NCBI GenBank assembly: GCA_050084515.1
Contig: CM114271.1
Location: 9,424,001-9,488,000, forward strand
Source of the DNA: Blasia pusilla
Lineage: Eukaryota; Marchantiophyta; Marchantiopsida; Blasiales
DNA length: 64,000 nt
Direction of reading: 5' to 3'
The notes beneath the pieces were generated by a model. That model saw only the letters and a list, made by a program, of their open reading frames with translations. It had not been told where the DNA came from and searched no databases. This document shows, one piece after another, positions 30,206-42,400 of the stretch (positions are counted from its first letter, which is position 1; each line of letters starts with the position of its first letter). The position numbers and the translations under genes are program-made.

Positions 30206-31097
30206 CTGATCCTACCAAGAAGCAATAACCTAAAACTGATCTTCAAGAATCTGAATCTCTTGCCCAATCCGAGTCACAAAAACCTGTCATTTCGGTCCCT
30301 ACTCCATAGGTGGTGCCAAACTCAATAGTGTCTTTGATGTACTTCAACACACACATCCGTGCCTTCCAATGGTTCTCAAGAGGCTTAGTTGAGAACCTAC
30401 TCAACACTCCCACAACGAACCTAATGTCTAGTCTAGTGTTACACAAAAATATCAAACTGCCTACAAGCTTTCTGTACAACTTTTCATCTCCCAATGGTGA
30501 AACATCCTCCATCGAGAGTTTCAACTCTACCTCCATTGGCGAGACCACTGCCTTACACTCGGTCATCCCGAATGCCTTCAAGATTTCTCTAGCATACTTT
30601 TGCTGAGAGAGAATAATAGAATCTGACAGTTGCCAAATCTCTAGCCCTATAAAATAGTGCAAAAGACCTAAATCTGACATTTCAAACTCAGATTTCAACA
30701 CTCCCTTCATTTCCTCTATTTTATTACTAGGGTCTCTTGTGATGATCAAATCATCCACATACAGGACTATCAACATATACATCCCATCTTCGCAAAACAC
30801 ATACAAATTTGCTTCTGACGGACTCTTGATGAGACCCTTCTCTCAGAAGAATGTATCTATTCGTTGATACCATACCCTTGGGGCTTGCTTCAACCCATAC
30901 AATGCTTGATGAAGTAAACACACTTTCTCTTCTGATCCGGGTGTCTCAAAACCAGGTGGTTGAGATACATATACCTCCTCCTTGAGATTCATGTTCAGAA
31001 AGGCAGACTTTACATCATATTGGTATACATGCCAACGTCTTGTTCCTGCAACCGCTATAACAATTTGAATGGTTATCATCCTTGCAGCAGGAACCAA
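30206..31097 (-). pseudogene. copia reverse transcriptase and RNase H
   Basis: Frames 30843-31097 and 30243-30806. RT motifs: YDVKSAFLNMNLKEEVYVSQPPG, LHQALYGLKQAPRVW and the catalytic YVDD in VLYVDDLIIT. RNase H begins at TGFCDSDWA. The two frames are split by a frameshift and stop near 30840. The duplicated RT segment at 31297-31481 is related but not identical, so this part may come from a second, closely related element. Confidence 0.82.
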
Positions 31098-31117
31098 AGT
31101 CCAGTACTAGACACAAT

Positions 31118-31296
31118 CACAAGGTGGTGATGGTGGAAATCGTTGGGGTCGAGGTCAGCAGTAGAGGGTCCTTGGATCTTGCAATTACTGTGAGATAAAG
31201 GGTCACTATGCAAAGTTTTGCTTCAAGAAAGAGGCAGATATGAGAACATGAGCCTTACAACAACAAAACTATGTGGAGCAACAACACCAAGTGTGG
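31118..31296 (+). pseudogene. Inverted copia gag fragment with zinc knuckle
   Basis: On the plus strand, opposite to the surrounding element, a frame reads CNYCEIKGHYAKFCFKKEAD, a CX2CX4HX4C knuckle of copia gag, preceded by a Gly/Arg-rich stretch. It differs in sequence from the gag knuckle at 34490-34540. It sits exactly between the two RT copies. Confidence 0.72.
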
Positions 31297-32766
31297 AACC
31301 ATACAATGCTCGATGAAGTAAACACACTTTCTCTTCTCATCCGGGTGTCTCAAAACCTGGTGGTTCAGATACATACACCTCCTCCTTGAGACTCCCATTC
31401 AGAAAGGCATACTTCACATCGTATTAGTATACATGCCGACGTCTCGTTCCTACAGCCGCTTCAACAATTCGAATGGTTGTCTATTGCGCCCCTACTCTCC
31501 TTGAACGTCAATCTTTAGTGTTGCGGAAGCGTGCGTTCAGTAGGTCACGAACTCATCGCCGATTTGCACCCAAACACGCACTCTCGTTAGTCAGGTTTGG
31601 CCAACCGGCGTTCCAACCCACCGAGTCCTCAACTCGGCGTCTCATCAAGCTCAACCTTCCTTAGTTCCTAGCTTCCAAAACATGGCAAGTCCTTCAAGAC
31701 TTGGAACAGACTTCCTGGTTAGTCCAGGGATCTGAAACGGCACCTGCGCGCCTAGCGATCCCAACTGTTCAACGGTCCTCGGGTGAGTTCCAAACCGAGA
31801 CCCAAGTAATTGAGTCACGGTATGAAATCCAAGAGGGATGTCTAAAATAGCCTCAATGGACTTGGTGCAAGTTTTCCAACCCAACGCCCAAACTCGCGTT
31901 CCGTTCCATGCCCTTGAGCCGCCCCGCGGCGCCCAAAGTGGGATTTGAGTTCCAAGCACTCTCGAAGACCTTCCCCCTTACTAGTACTTCTAGGGTTCTC
32001 CAATAACCCCTCCCCTTTGAAAAAAGAGGGTCGGGCCCTTCATTGTGGCCCTCAACCTGACTCCACTTACAATCGTTTTTGGATTGTATCTCGGCCGCTG
32101 CTTATGCGTTTGCAGCGATCTTTAGTGCGTTTGGATTGACTCTCCCTAAGCTTTCCAACGCACCCTTATTTGCTCCAAATGCATCTTGGCGCTAAAAGTT
32201 ATGGCCATAAATACAGTCGGAAACTCTCAAACGCTAGTGGCGTTCCAAATCCGGATCTTCCCTTTGGCAACCCACTTCCTAGACTCGACTTCTTTCAAGT
32301 CTCATTACGCATTTGGTCCAGGTTTCTCAATCGCGACCATAACACCTGAAACGCAACTCCTTGCTCGCGTCTCGTCTCTTGTCTCCTCTTTGAGACAAGT
32401 CCAATGCGCAAACCAGCTTAGCGTGAGCCTGCTAATGTTCCGATGTTTCGCTTGGCACTTGTTTGGTCATGAGGGTCGCGACATTGTCATCCTTGCAGTA
32501 GGAGCAAAAGTCTCATAGTAGTCAAAACCTTCGATTTGTGAGCATCCTTGTGCAACCAACCTTGCTTTGAATTTATCCAATGTACCGTCCAACTTGTACT
32601 TGGTCTTGTACACCCACTTGGTGCGTATTATCTTCCTGTCCTTTGGGTTCTCAACCAAAGTCCAAGTTTCATTTCTCTGAATAGCGTCCATCTCCATCTG
32701 CATGGCCTCTCTCCATTGAGGATGAGCAAGGGCCTCATCGAAGCATGATGGCTCTTCCACCTTCAA
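31297..32766 (-). pseudogene. copia reverse transcriptase N-terminus, split by a solo LTR
   Basis: The frame at 32467-32766 encodes ALAHPQWREAMQMEMDAI, NPKDRKIIRTKWVYKTKY and DKFKARLVAQGCSQIEG. After the LTR it resumes at 31481 with EAAVGTRRRHVY and YDVKYAFLNGSLKEEVYV, and stops at ALYG next to the inverted gag piece. A stop replaces the residue before YDVK. Confidence 0.8.
31482..32483 (-). repeat. Solo LTR of the gypsy-1 family with target duplication
   Basis: 1002 bp, near-identical to 5212-6214. The left end TATTGCGCCCC has two transitions relative to TGTCGCGCCCC; the right end is GTCGCGACA. TTGTC precedes it (31477-31481) and follows it (32484-32488), a 5-bp target duplication. Removing the LTR and one TTGTC restores the copia RT order. 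A solo LTR arises by recombination between two LTRs of a once complete element. Confidence 0.95.
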
Positions 32767-32769
32767 GAT

Positions 32770-33417
32770 CTATGTCATCAAGGCCATGTTGACGAGATGT
32801 GCGGAAGCTCTATTTTGCTCCTCTAGTCTCTTGGATCTCCTTGGATGTGTAGCAACTTCATCAGTTGTTGGTGGATCCTTACCATCCAAGAGTTGCTTTA
32901 TCCACTTAGGGTATGACCATTGAAGTGGAAGAGCACGATGCTCTTTGTAATCATCACCAAATTCTTCTTCTTGATGATCTAGTGTAAACATTGGTGGTAT
33001 GCTCTGGTGGGTTATCTCTTCGTTTGATGATAATGTGGACGGACCACTAATATCCGCCACTTGACGAGGTTGTTCCTAGAACACCGCATCACGACTCACA
33101 AGCATCTTCTTTGCCTCAGGACACCATAGGCGATAAGCTTTAGACTCATCATTGTATCCCATAAATATGCACTTCCTGCTCTTGGACTCCAACTTGGTCC
33201 TAGATGCTTCAGGATTATGTACAAAGCACTCACTACCAAAAGTGCTGAAATGTTGGACTGATGGTACCTTACATGAGTATGATTGATGAGGAGTCATGCC
33301 TTGCACTGACTTGGTAGCACTTCTATTTAGAATGTAAATGGCAGTATTAACAACTTCAGCCCAAAATCCTTTTGTCAAACCTTTTGCTTTCATCATACAT
33401 CTTGCCATCTCCACCAT
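32770..33417 (-). pseudogene. copia integrase C-terminus and linker
   Basis: Frame 33076-33417 has MARCMMKAKGLTKGFWAEVV, NRSATKSVQGMTPHQSY and KCIFMGYNDESKAYRLW, the usual copia integrase tail. Frame 32770-33060 is the hydrophilic linker before RT (HPRRSKRLEEQNRAS). A stop separates them near 33073. Confidence 0.8.
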
Positions 33418-33433
33418 TTTACGGTTTCGACGC

Positions 33434-34306
33434 TCAAAAACTCCTTTGTGGTGTATGTGCCGTGGTTAACTGTCGCTTGATTCCATGCTCCCCCAAATAT
33501 TTGTTGAATTTTGTTGATAAGAATTCTCCTCCTTGATTGGTGCGAAGCTTCTGTACCTTCTTTCCTGTCCCATTCTCAACCAGCTTGTGCCATACTTTAA
33601 ATTTTCCAAAAACACTTGCCTTATCACAAATGAAATATACCCACATCTTCCTACTATAATCGTCGACAACTAAAAAGAAGTAGGAAGAACCACCTAATGC
33701 CACTGTTCTCATTTTACCACAGAGGTCAACATGAATCAGCTCTAGAGGAGCCTTTGCTCTATTGCTGGACTCTTGTGGAAATGGTTGTCGGTGTTGCTTG
33801 CCCATCATACAAGCTTCACATGTATCCGACACTCCATAAATTGTTGGTAAATCAACAACCATGCCAGATTTCTGCATCTGACTTAGTAAGGGAAAGCTTA
33901 GGTGACCAAATCTTTCATGCCACAACTTACTGCTACTAAGATCTGTATCTACACTTGTCATGAAAGCACATAACTCATAGATATTTCCACGTCGTATACC
34001 TTCATCCAATACTTTCCCATTGGCATCCTCAATGACTGCTCCGGTTTTCTTGAAACAAACTTCTAGGTCACGATCACATAATACAGCTACTGAAATCAAA
34101 TTTCGCTTCAACTGTGGTATGTACAATACATTAGTTAACTTCTTTTCATCTCCTTTTTGAAAGACTAAAGAAATTGTGCCTTTCCCTTTTACATGGCACT
34201 TTGCATTATTTCCAACAGTAACAACGATGGGCTCCTGAAGAGGCTGTAAGGAGCTATACCAATCCTTATGATTGGTCATATGCTTAGATGCTCCACTATC
34301 GAGCAC
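33434..34306 (-). pseudogene. copia protease, GAG-pre-integrase and integrase core
   Basis: 290 residues from MLDSGASKHMTN, the protease active site, through the HHCC zinc domain (LWHERFGHLSF, then CEACMMGKQ) to the core with LIHVDLCG (first Asp) and FFLVVDDYSRKMWVYF. The second Asp motif, normally RTDNGGE, reads RTNQGGE (Asp to Asn). The third motif is lost at the frameshift after HTPQRS. The enzyme would be inactive. Confidence 0.87.
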
Positions 34307-34345
34307 CCATGCATCTTGACTCTTTGACTTAGTGGAACGTTCTGC

Positions 34346-35248
34346 CTATATGCAAAACTCTTCGATTGCTACCCAAGCATCTACTTCATGTTCTCCTAGT
34401 TCTACAGAATTTCCAGACTCCTTCTTAGGTCTTAAAAAACAGTTCTTCTCATCCTGACTCCTCTTTCTACAATCTTTGATAAGATGACCTAGCTTACCAC
34501 AATAAAAGCGTTTGAAGGCTTTCCTTGGAAATTTCTTCTTGACATTTGAACTCAAATCCTGATTTCTACCTCTCTGTACGTTGGCAGTAAATGTTGCATT
34601 ACTTCCTTCTCTTGCTTTAAAGCGCATTTCCTCTTCTACCAACATTGCACTAAATTGTTCAAAAGTAAGCGGCGTGGGTCTTACTTGAGTATTCAATGCA
34701 GTGACCAAACTGTCATACCTTGGAGGCAAAATCCCTATGCACTGACGTGCCAAATCTTCGCTAGACTTTGAAATTCCTACGGACGCCATCTGATCTTGAA
34801 GATTCTTGATCCTTGTCAAAAATTGCTCCGCGCTTTCTCCTTCTGAAAATTTCTCGGACGTAAGCTGATTCTCCAGATTTTGAATCCGAGTCTCGTTCCT
34901 CGTTTCATACTGATTATTCAGAATGTTCCACGCCTCAATAGCAGTGGTTGTATGTTGAATGAGAGTCATGATAGAATCAGTTACATTCATGACAATTACA
35001 TATAGAGCATGAGCATTTCTACGTTTCCATGCCAGCAATACAATAGGATCGATATTCCCAGATAAAGATGAATATGCAGAACTCAAAGTAGCTTGTGGAT
35101 TCAAATCGACCCCTGTGGCCGTCTCCCAGATCTCAAATGATTCGAGGACAGTTCTCATTTTGAACTTCCACAATGTATAGTTAGACCCATCTAACTTCCC
35201 TTCACTCAGCGGAGGAGGGCGAGCACGAACTGACGAAGAAGTAACCAT
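34346..35248 (-). CDS. copia gag
   Basis: 300 residues, starting MVTSSSVRARPPPLSEGKLDGSNY about 60 bp inside the primer binding site. It has the UBN2-type gag core (NYTLWKFKMRTVLES; AIEAWNILNNQYE; LENQLTSEKFSEGESAEQFL; GILPPRYDSLVTAL) and a damaged zinc knuckle, RFYCGKLGHLIKDC, whose first Cys is Arg. It ends at a TAG, after which the protease frame follows in phase, so the stop is probably a mutation of one gag-pol frame. Confidence 0.88.
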   Translation of the reverse strand: MVTSSSVRARPPPLSEGKLDGSNYTLWKFKMRTVLESFEIWETATGVDLNPQATLSSAYSSLSGNIDPIVLLAWKRRNAHALYVIVMNVTDSIMTLIQHTTTAIEAWNILNNQYETRNETRIQNLENQLTSEKFSEGESAEQFLTRIKNLQDQMASVGISKSSEDLARQCIGILPPRYDSLVTALNTQVRPTPLTFEQFSAMLVEEEMRFKAREGSNATFTANVQRGRNQDLSSNVKKKFPRKAFKRFYCGKLGHLIKDCRKRSQDEKNCFLRPKKESGNSVELGEHEVDAWVAIEEFCI

Positions 35249-35308
35249 CTCTCAAGATTTTGTGCAAACACACTAGGTTGCCAGATACAAAATACTGGAA
35301 AACCTATT

Positions 35309-35320
35309 GCTCTGATACCA
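35309..35320 (-). other. copia primer binding site (initiator tRNA-Met)
   Basis: The minus strand reads TGGTATCAGAGC directly after the LTR end, a perfect match to the plant initiator tRNA-Met binding site. Confidence 0.92.
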
Positions 35321-35711
35321 TGTGAGAAAACAGAAAGTGATGAAATCACTAAAATCTTTACATAACTTAGAGATTCAAAGTGGCCTAGTCCGTCCGTGCG
35401 CTCATAGAAGAGCTTCGATGGAACCTGAACATGGAGATAACTCGACATACGAGAATGCGCTACCGCTACGGCTCCCGACTATTTCACTACTCGGGAAAAG
35501 CCCCGGACCCCTGCGACGCATCAGGGTGCCCCGTACCCTGATGCAATATAGGGTTAGATAATCCTAGTGCCGCTACTCCGTAAACCACCTACGTCATATT
35601 ACTATGACTCCTTCGACGTCTAAGTCGGAGCCATCAATCTAGGCTTCTCCTCATACAAGGGGGCCGATGAGATTAATGGTGCTCAGAGGAGTGGATGTTG
35701 AGAATCCAACA
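35321..35711 (-). repeat. copia 5' LTR (391 bp)
   Basis: On the plus strand it runs from TGTGAGAAAACAG to GAGAATCCAACA. Read on the minus strand the ends are TGTTGGATTC and TTCTCACA, giving TG...CA. It abuts the primer binding site on one side and gene A4 sequence (TTGTCAATTTATCG, compare 63079-63095) on the other. The partner LTR is lost. Confidence 0.88.
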
Positions 35712-38275
35712 TTGTCAATTTATCGATGGCGGGTGTCGACTTTTGGGAACTCAAAATTTGCAGCTTATCCACAAGAATTGTGCAGTGAATGATGACGCGT
35801 GTCCGGGTCGTTGTTTCTCTATGTCTTCCCAAGGATGATGGAGTGTATTCCACATCCTGGTCTGCTCCCTGAGACAAACCTCGCGCCTCTCGCTTCCGCT
35901 TTTCCCGAGTCTGCGGTCGGCTTGTTGGAGTCTCTATTACCTCGGACTCTGTTGGAGTTTTCTTGGGAGAGGACGTGGTCTGGCCCTCTCTCCCCACTCG
36001 CCCACACGATTCCGCCTCTTGCCTTGAATTCTCAGCCTCTTTTTTGGAAGACTCGACCTCAAAATTCTTTGATCCCCTCGCCTTTGCTTTCAGACCCGCT
36101 GTAGATTTGTCCTTGGCGGTAACGACCTTGGACACCAACTCCGCTGTCTCGAGGGCTTGCTTCTCCACATCTCCTTCGAAAAAGTCTTCAGGATGGATGA
36201 AATTCGGGATGTCGTCCCTACCTGTGGCCACTGCATCATACACCCATCGAAGATTGTTTTTGGTAATGTCCTCGGGGTCGTTGAAGTCCAGCCAGATTGG
36301 GCAATTCTCCACCTCCCAGTCGGACATGCTTTGAGCCATCTCCATGCCGTAACTACCTCTCCATCAGGCAGAGAAGCCCACAATTTGCAGGCTGCTGGTA
36401 TTTTTTGCCAGGTACTTGCATTCTTACAATGGATGAGGTACCTGAACACCATCCGTTGGGCACCTCTTTGTCGGGATGCATCGGCCGCCTGCTCCTGAAG
36501 ATCTCGCTTCTTCTTTGCGAAGTCCCTTTTCTTCGCCTCTATTTCTTCATCTAGGTCTGCCTCAAGGAGGATATGATCCTTGAACATCATCCTCAAGCCT
36601 GGGTTTTTCATGGGCTTGTCCCGGATGTCATCAAGCCAAAGTTTGAAATCTTCAGCACTCTGTAGGTTTGCTTCCTCCAGAACATGCTCTATTTTTTTTA
36701 GCTCTGCTTGGAGACCCACGAGCATGGACCTCTCGAGAAGCCGCAACACATCCCAGAATGACCATTCACAGAGCCAGTGGGAGATCACTTAATCAGAGAC
36801 ACTCGGAGGATGGTGTGCCGCCCTCTTTTGGGCCTCTATGCCCTCGAGACTGATTTTCATCTCACAGATTCTCCTGAATTCCAAAATTCCAGACAAGACA
36901 AATCTATGGACGTGGTCAAGAGATACTTTCTCCCCAATCCAACCCTGCGGATCTTCATCCCTCTTCCGCTCACGCTTGATTATCGCCGTCAGCTCCTTGT
37001 AGAAATCGGTGCCAAGTTTGGGGTTGAGAATGGCGATGTACCACTGTATCTTGCTTGCAGTGTACTTTGTAGCTGTAGATACTGCAGCTTGGATGAACTT
37101 AGCATGCTCAGACGCAGACACATTTTCCCTCTGCTCCAGCTCCAATGAAGCGCTCTTCTTGGCGGCTTGTATCTTCGACCAACAAAGGATTGTCACGACA
37201 ACATCTTTGGAAATAAAGGTATTTGCCCAAGTCTATTTTTTTATTTGAGCCCCCTTCGCCAACATCTCATTTACAAGAGCGTCGCCCAAGAACCCCTTGT
37301 ACTCTGCCGAGTGGATCGTTAGCACTTTCTTCACCCGGTCGCAATCCTGGATCCAGTGGTGGGTGACGTTCCCTTCGGATACAATCCTACACATCCAAAC
37401 ACACTAAAAGAATTTTTGCAAGCTACATGGGTTCCTGCAACTCGTCAAACTCCGACAGGGTGCTACACCTCATGACGGCAAAAATCAAGTTCCCCTATTC
37501 CAATCACCTACCCGTGGCGGCGAATGTAACCCGTCAGAGTCCGACGAGTTGCTTTCGGCCAAAAACATCCTAAAAACAGCGGCCAGTCAAGCAACTCGTG
37601 AGACTCCGACGAGTTGCTTTAAGGCATCCGATGATTTGGTACCACTAGTTAAACAACTCGTCGGAGTCCTACGGTTTGCAGCAATCAAAATAAAGGAAGA
37701 GGAAACTTACATGTTCATGGCATGCTTGGCCATTTCCATCGTCGCCATGTGATGAAGGTATGGATTTAGCACGAGTGCCTTCACGCAAAAATGCGCCTCC
37801 AATGAATTTGAGCGCTCCTCTGCAAATTGGGTCCACGCCATGAACCTGTGGTTTCCATCCCAGATGAAGAAATAGAGGTTCCTCAGCCTATTTTATATTG
37901 ATTGTGTCCCCGGACTTCATCAGGGACTTTCCTGCATCTCCACACTTTCGGTTGGACGGGCCAGGCTTTCTTCAATGGCAATCATTTTTTCCCTTCGAGC
38001 TTTTTCCAATTCTGCTCTCCTCACCAATGCGTCCGCACGCTTCTTTTCACGCTTTTTCTCGACGATCCTTTTCTTCAAGGCCTGCGACGCCTCAGCCTCT
38101 GCGTTCTATTTTTTGAGCGCCTCCAAAACACGTTTTGCAAGAAGCTCCCGCTCCTCGATCTCTTGTTGCTTTATCTCATTGGCCGAACAAGGCCCTAGAG
38201 ATGGTGATGCAAGAGTCCTCATGGAATTGAGAGTGAAGCTCCCAACCTTGCTTGCTTGAGATTTTTTCTCGTCAT
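35712..38275 (-). pseudogene. Gene A copy A4 (5' part, internally deleted)
   Basis: Minus strand. Exon 1 begins near 38275 (a 1-bp loss at about 38268 disrupts MTRKK) and continues through ANEIKQQEIEERE. At about 37893 a deletion joins exon 1 (GTQSI) to the second half of exon 2 (NLYFFIWDGNHRFMAW), so intron 1 and half of the ParB-like domain are gone. Intron 2 (37392-37710) holds palindromes. Exon 3 continues to 35712 through WDVLRLLERSMLVGLQAEL, CPIWLDFNDPEDITKNNL, FFEGDVEKQALETAELV and a basic REKRKREARG stretch that could be a nuclear localisation signal. The methyltransferase part is missing. Confidence 0.7.
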
Positions 38276-38488
38276 TGTTCCCGAAATGCCTCCTCCTCAA
38301 AAACGAAGTTACTTTTTGTGCATGATGAGTCGCCTTGATGAGTTGCTCGAATCGTCTCAAGATGAGTCGCTCGAATCGTCTCGCGATGAGTCACTGTGTA
38401 AGGCACCCCTTGGTATCTAGTCAGTTGCTGCACGGAAGAGCAATCGAGATCGTGAAACGAAAAACCAGAAATGAGCAAACCCTCGCCT

Positions 38489-38496
38489 ATTTATAC
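38489..38496 (-). promoter_or_regulatory. TATA box of gene A4
   Basis: The minus strand reads TATAAATA in the same conserved CAACGGCTCGAAAAG context as A1 and A6, about 220 bp upstream of the A4 start. Confidence 0.75.
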
Positions 38497-38599
38497 TTTT
38501 CGAGCCGTTGGGCTGAACATTGGGTCACATCGTTGTTGTGACGGCGACGTGTCGGCCGTTATGGAATTCAGGACATGAAAACCACCAACCCGACGGCTT

Positions 38600-38970
38600 C
38601 GAGGGGTGCACGCTTACCGCAGGTTATAGGCATCCGTCCTCCTCGGGTTAAAAAGCCGAGCCATCCTGGCAACCCGTCGGAGACCGACAAGTTGTACGCC
38701 TCTGCTATCTTTGGGCAAGAACGCGAGGTACTCGCGCAACCCGTCGGAGACCGGAGGGGTTGCACACTTCCCTCGTCTTGGGATACCAAGGCGAGGTATC
38801 CGCGCAACTCGTCGGAGGCCGACGGATTGCACGCTTCCTTCATGTAAGCGTTACAAGGCGAGGCACTTGCGCAACCCGTCGGAGGCCGACGGGTTGCACG
38901 CTTCCCTCATCTTGGGGTAATAGGCGAGGTACCTGGGCAACCCATCAGTTACGGACACGTTGCACACTTT
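38600..38970. repeat. Palindrome array, 67-bp period, between genes A4 and B3
   Basis: Palindromes start at 38669, 38736, 38804, 38871 and 38937 (steps of 67, 68, 67 and 66 bp). The copy at 38871-38897 has perfect 12-bp arms around AGG. Linkers match those of the E1 array (GCACGCTTCCTTCATGTAAGCG). Confidence 0.87.
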
Positions 38971-39485
38971 TCTATCCCTCAAGTAACAATGGGACAATGC
39001 ATAGTTCCAAGGAAACCCCTTGCAATCTGACGGGTGACAAGGTCTACCCTGAGTTGGACAATCCCGTAACTGTCCCCAACAATTGGTTGCCTTAGCAAAT
39101 GCAAACGATGTCTCATGTTTGATGCTAGCAAAATCGACTCAAAAGACCATTGGTCGGCAAGAAGGGGGTACCAACCCAACGGACTCCGACGGGTTCCAAC
39201 TTGCATTGGGACACAGAAACAAACAACGGAACTGGGTGCTTCGCAACCCACGTCTCTGATTCCAAAATTCTGCAACCTATTGGACTCTGACAGGTTGCAA
39301 CAAAATTGAATCCATCATGTCAGACAATCTCACCTACCAAACTTCATCTTGTCAGTCAAATTTTGTCAGGAGAATCTTAGTCCCTATTCCCTCTAAATTA
39401 AACATTCTCATTCTCATTCTCATACCCATTCCCATTCTTATCCTCATTCTTATTCTCAGTCTCCTCCTAGTGGAATCTTCTGGGA

Positions 39486-42400
39486 ATGGATAATTATGTG
39501 AATCTCACTTGTGGCAGTCATCTAGCGGCCCTTCCTCAATCAGAAATCGTTCGACCGCAAGCTCGTGAGTCTTTCATACCAGATGATGAAAATTTTCTCT
39601 CAATTCGATTTCTTCTCCAAATTGGAATCATGTTTATGTCCAAGGATGTTAGGGTGGACGGTACGGAGGACATAATAGTTGAGACAATCCATCCAGTGAT
39701 TGCAGACCGTAAAGTATGGAATCTCCTACCTCTAGCAAATGGTCAATACAGAGTTTACGGATTGCCTCTGAATTCCTCAATTTCCCAAGTAGACGGTCGA
39801 GAATTTCCTAGTGCACCAAGCTCTACATTTGCAACTCCTAGCTTAGTAGATCCGGCATTGACTCCAACTTACACGTTCATAACAATGTTGTTCTTCCTGA
39901 AGACATTCCGGATGTCGTCAACCTCAGTGGATCTGTCCGCCTACTCGTTCCTCTTGCAAGTATCAGGCAATAGTTTGCTATCGTCTCTCGCCTTGAAAAT
40001 GTTGAAGCACATTTTTGTCAACGAGCTGCCGCCCACGTACGATGGTAATTGCATTTTTTAGTTGCCTCCACTTGCTGCTTCTGCTCAAAAGAAAGATGGA
40101 GGACACTTGAAGGGTATGGACAGAAAGTCTGATTGTCATCGATGGTGTAGGCTTCAACGGACTAGTGCTTCAATTCTAGATGATCCTTGGATTGTCTCCT
40201 GCCGCCAATGCGTTGGAGCCTTGGAGTGTAGAAGTCCAGCATGCCCATATCTAGAGCGCAACGGGTGGGTCAATACGTCGCAATTCCCCCCCAAGAATGC
40301 AAAAACTCCATATGAGGTCGGTGCCACCATACCGCCGGGAGGCCATCGATGTCCTCATTGTCAGGCATCCCCTTTATGCCTTGGAGCATGTTCTGCATAC
40401 ATATTTTTCATTTTCCACGACTAGGGTTTGATGTCCGAGTACACAAGGCCGGCAGTTCATGTTGGCTCCCACACTAATCCTGTGACCGATGCAATTCAGA
40501 GACACATCAAGGAGGATGTGGCAAAGAAAATGGTCGAGGTCTACAGAAACTCCATATGAGGTCGGTGACCGGGTTCAAAGCCCAGAGTGATCAAGTTAAC
40601 AACAATATCACAAATTTGTGAACAATTCCTTGGAATCCCTGGACAAGGCGAGATCACGGTTGTTGAGGAGAAACAACTCTGGGAGAATCTCGCATTTCTC
40701 GCTGATCTTGAATGCTTCCGGAATTTGCTACGTCAAATACGGGTACTGGATGGAAAGACTGCCGAAATGGATGAAATTGCCAGAATCAAGGCCAACTCAC
40801 TCTACTCCAAGGCTGCAAGGATAGCAAAACCTTGAAACATGCCATGGAATGCCAAGAAGAACTTCATGGGTGATGGAGGAAGCATGCGATTGAGGGGAAG
40901 TACAAAGAGTTATGCTCTTGGCATAGTTGGTGGACTGTACGAATGAGACAATGGGGAAACTTCATGCGGCAGGTGAGTTCAATTTTTTGTCTTATCGAGC
41001 TCACGCTGAGAATTGTTTGAAAAGTTGCAGCTCAAGTTGAGAAGCGTGGGCACTATAGGATTTCAAACCAAAGAAACCAAGCAACTTGTCGGATGCGATA
41101 GGTTGCCCTAGTGTGCAACCCGTTGGAAATGGACGGGTTGCCTCAATGTGCAACCAGTCGGAACCCAACGGGTTGGAAGTCGCATGGCCAAATTTACTTG
41201 CAACCCGTCGGAATCAGACGGGTTGCCTAAGAGTGCAACCAGTCGGAAAAGTCAGAAATCGACGGGTTGCATCAAGAATGTTGGTGCAACCCATATACAA
41301 GTATGCAAGTTGCATGTATACAAGGCGTGCAAATAGTTTGATCCGGATGGGTTTTGGATGACTTGCACTTGGATCTTCCTGCCCAGAGTGGCCAAAGGTT
41401 CTTGCAACCCGTCGGAATTGGACGGGTTGCAGTAGGTGGTTCCTGGGTGTTGCAACACGTCGGGACCCGACGAGTCGCAAAGTCATTTATGGGATGCCTT
41501 TGACTTGCAACCCGTCTCATTCCGACATGAAGCTTTTTTCTCATACGTTGGAGCTATTTTGGTTCCCTTCTCACATTGCCGTCGTTGCAGGGATTGAACA
41601 TTCATGAAAATTCCTTCTGCCCCAACATAAGTGGAGCAGAAAGTGTTCATTCCTCCTAGAGGTCGTCACAAGCATGCCAAAAAATTTCACTTGTGGAGGC
41701 ATGCCAAACAATACCAGGCAAGAGCAATCCTACAATGTGCAGCATCCCATATCTTCCTCACAAAAGGCATAACAAAAGGAAGGGGGCCTTTGATCTACGA
41801 GCTCTATGTGAGGGCGGTTGTGAGATCGGGTGATGAGAAACTATATGTGTGAAAGCCTTCAATTGGTGCGTAGCACGAACTCCCCTCGAGCAAGATGTAC
41901 ATATTGGTAGGGATATTTGTGGGTGCGTTTCAAGACGTCCCATACAGATGGTGGTAGAGCAGTCCGAGCGACATTCGTGGAGACCAGATAAGTATCTTGA
42001 CTTCAGGCAGGTGAAGAGGCAGCATCGAAGAACGAGCCTGGTGATTGATTTGGATGAGGAAATCATGCCGCCCAGCTATTTGGAGACCCCAGATTGCTCC
42101 CAAATCTGTGATGCATTAACTTCTCCAAAATCAGTGAATGTTTTATTTCAAAAGCCTTCCGTTGCTGGAAGTTCGCAACATATGGTTGCTTGGGTGGTTC
42201 ATCAGTATGGGATTCCGGTCATTGAGGTGGATTGCAACCTCAAACGGTGGCATATATCTCAGAGCAACCCTAGACGTGGACCTACTTGCAAGGCAGGATT
42301 TGATGGCATTAGGAGAGCATGCGGCACTTTCCTAAATAAGAACTATACAAGGACTGGACGACCACTCCCTGGATTTTTGGGACCTCAAAACCTTTGATCT

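Larger units (their letters stand above)
30206..35711 (-). mobile_element. Ty1/copia retrotransposon, 3' truncated and rearranged
   Basis: Minus-strand order: LTR (35321-35711), tRNA-Met binding site, gag, protease, integrase, reverse transcriptase, RNase H. Integrase before RT is diagnostic of copia. It ends within RNase H (GYCFLVGSGVV, in a shifted frame near 30200-30230) at the E2 border, so the 3' LTR is lost. A gypsy-1-type solo LTR sits in RT, and part of RT is duplicated around an inverted gag fragment. Stops occur between all domains. Confidence 0.88.

Noticed and set aside
35799-36104. Plus-strand 101-codon frame within A4
   Set aside because: Antisense shadow of gene A exon 3; the sense frame on the minus strand carries the conserved segments found in the other A copies.
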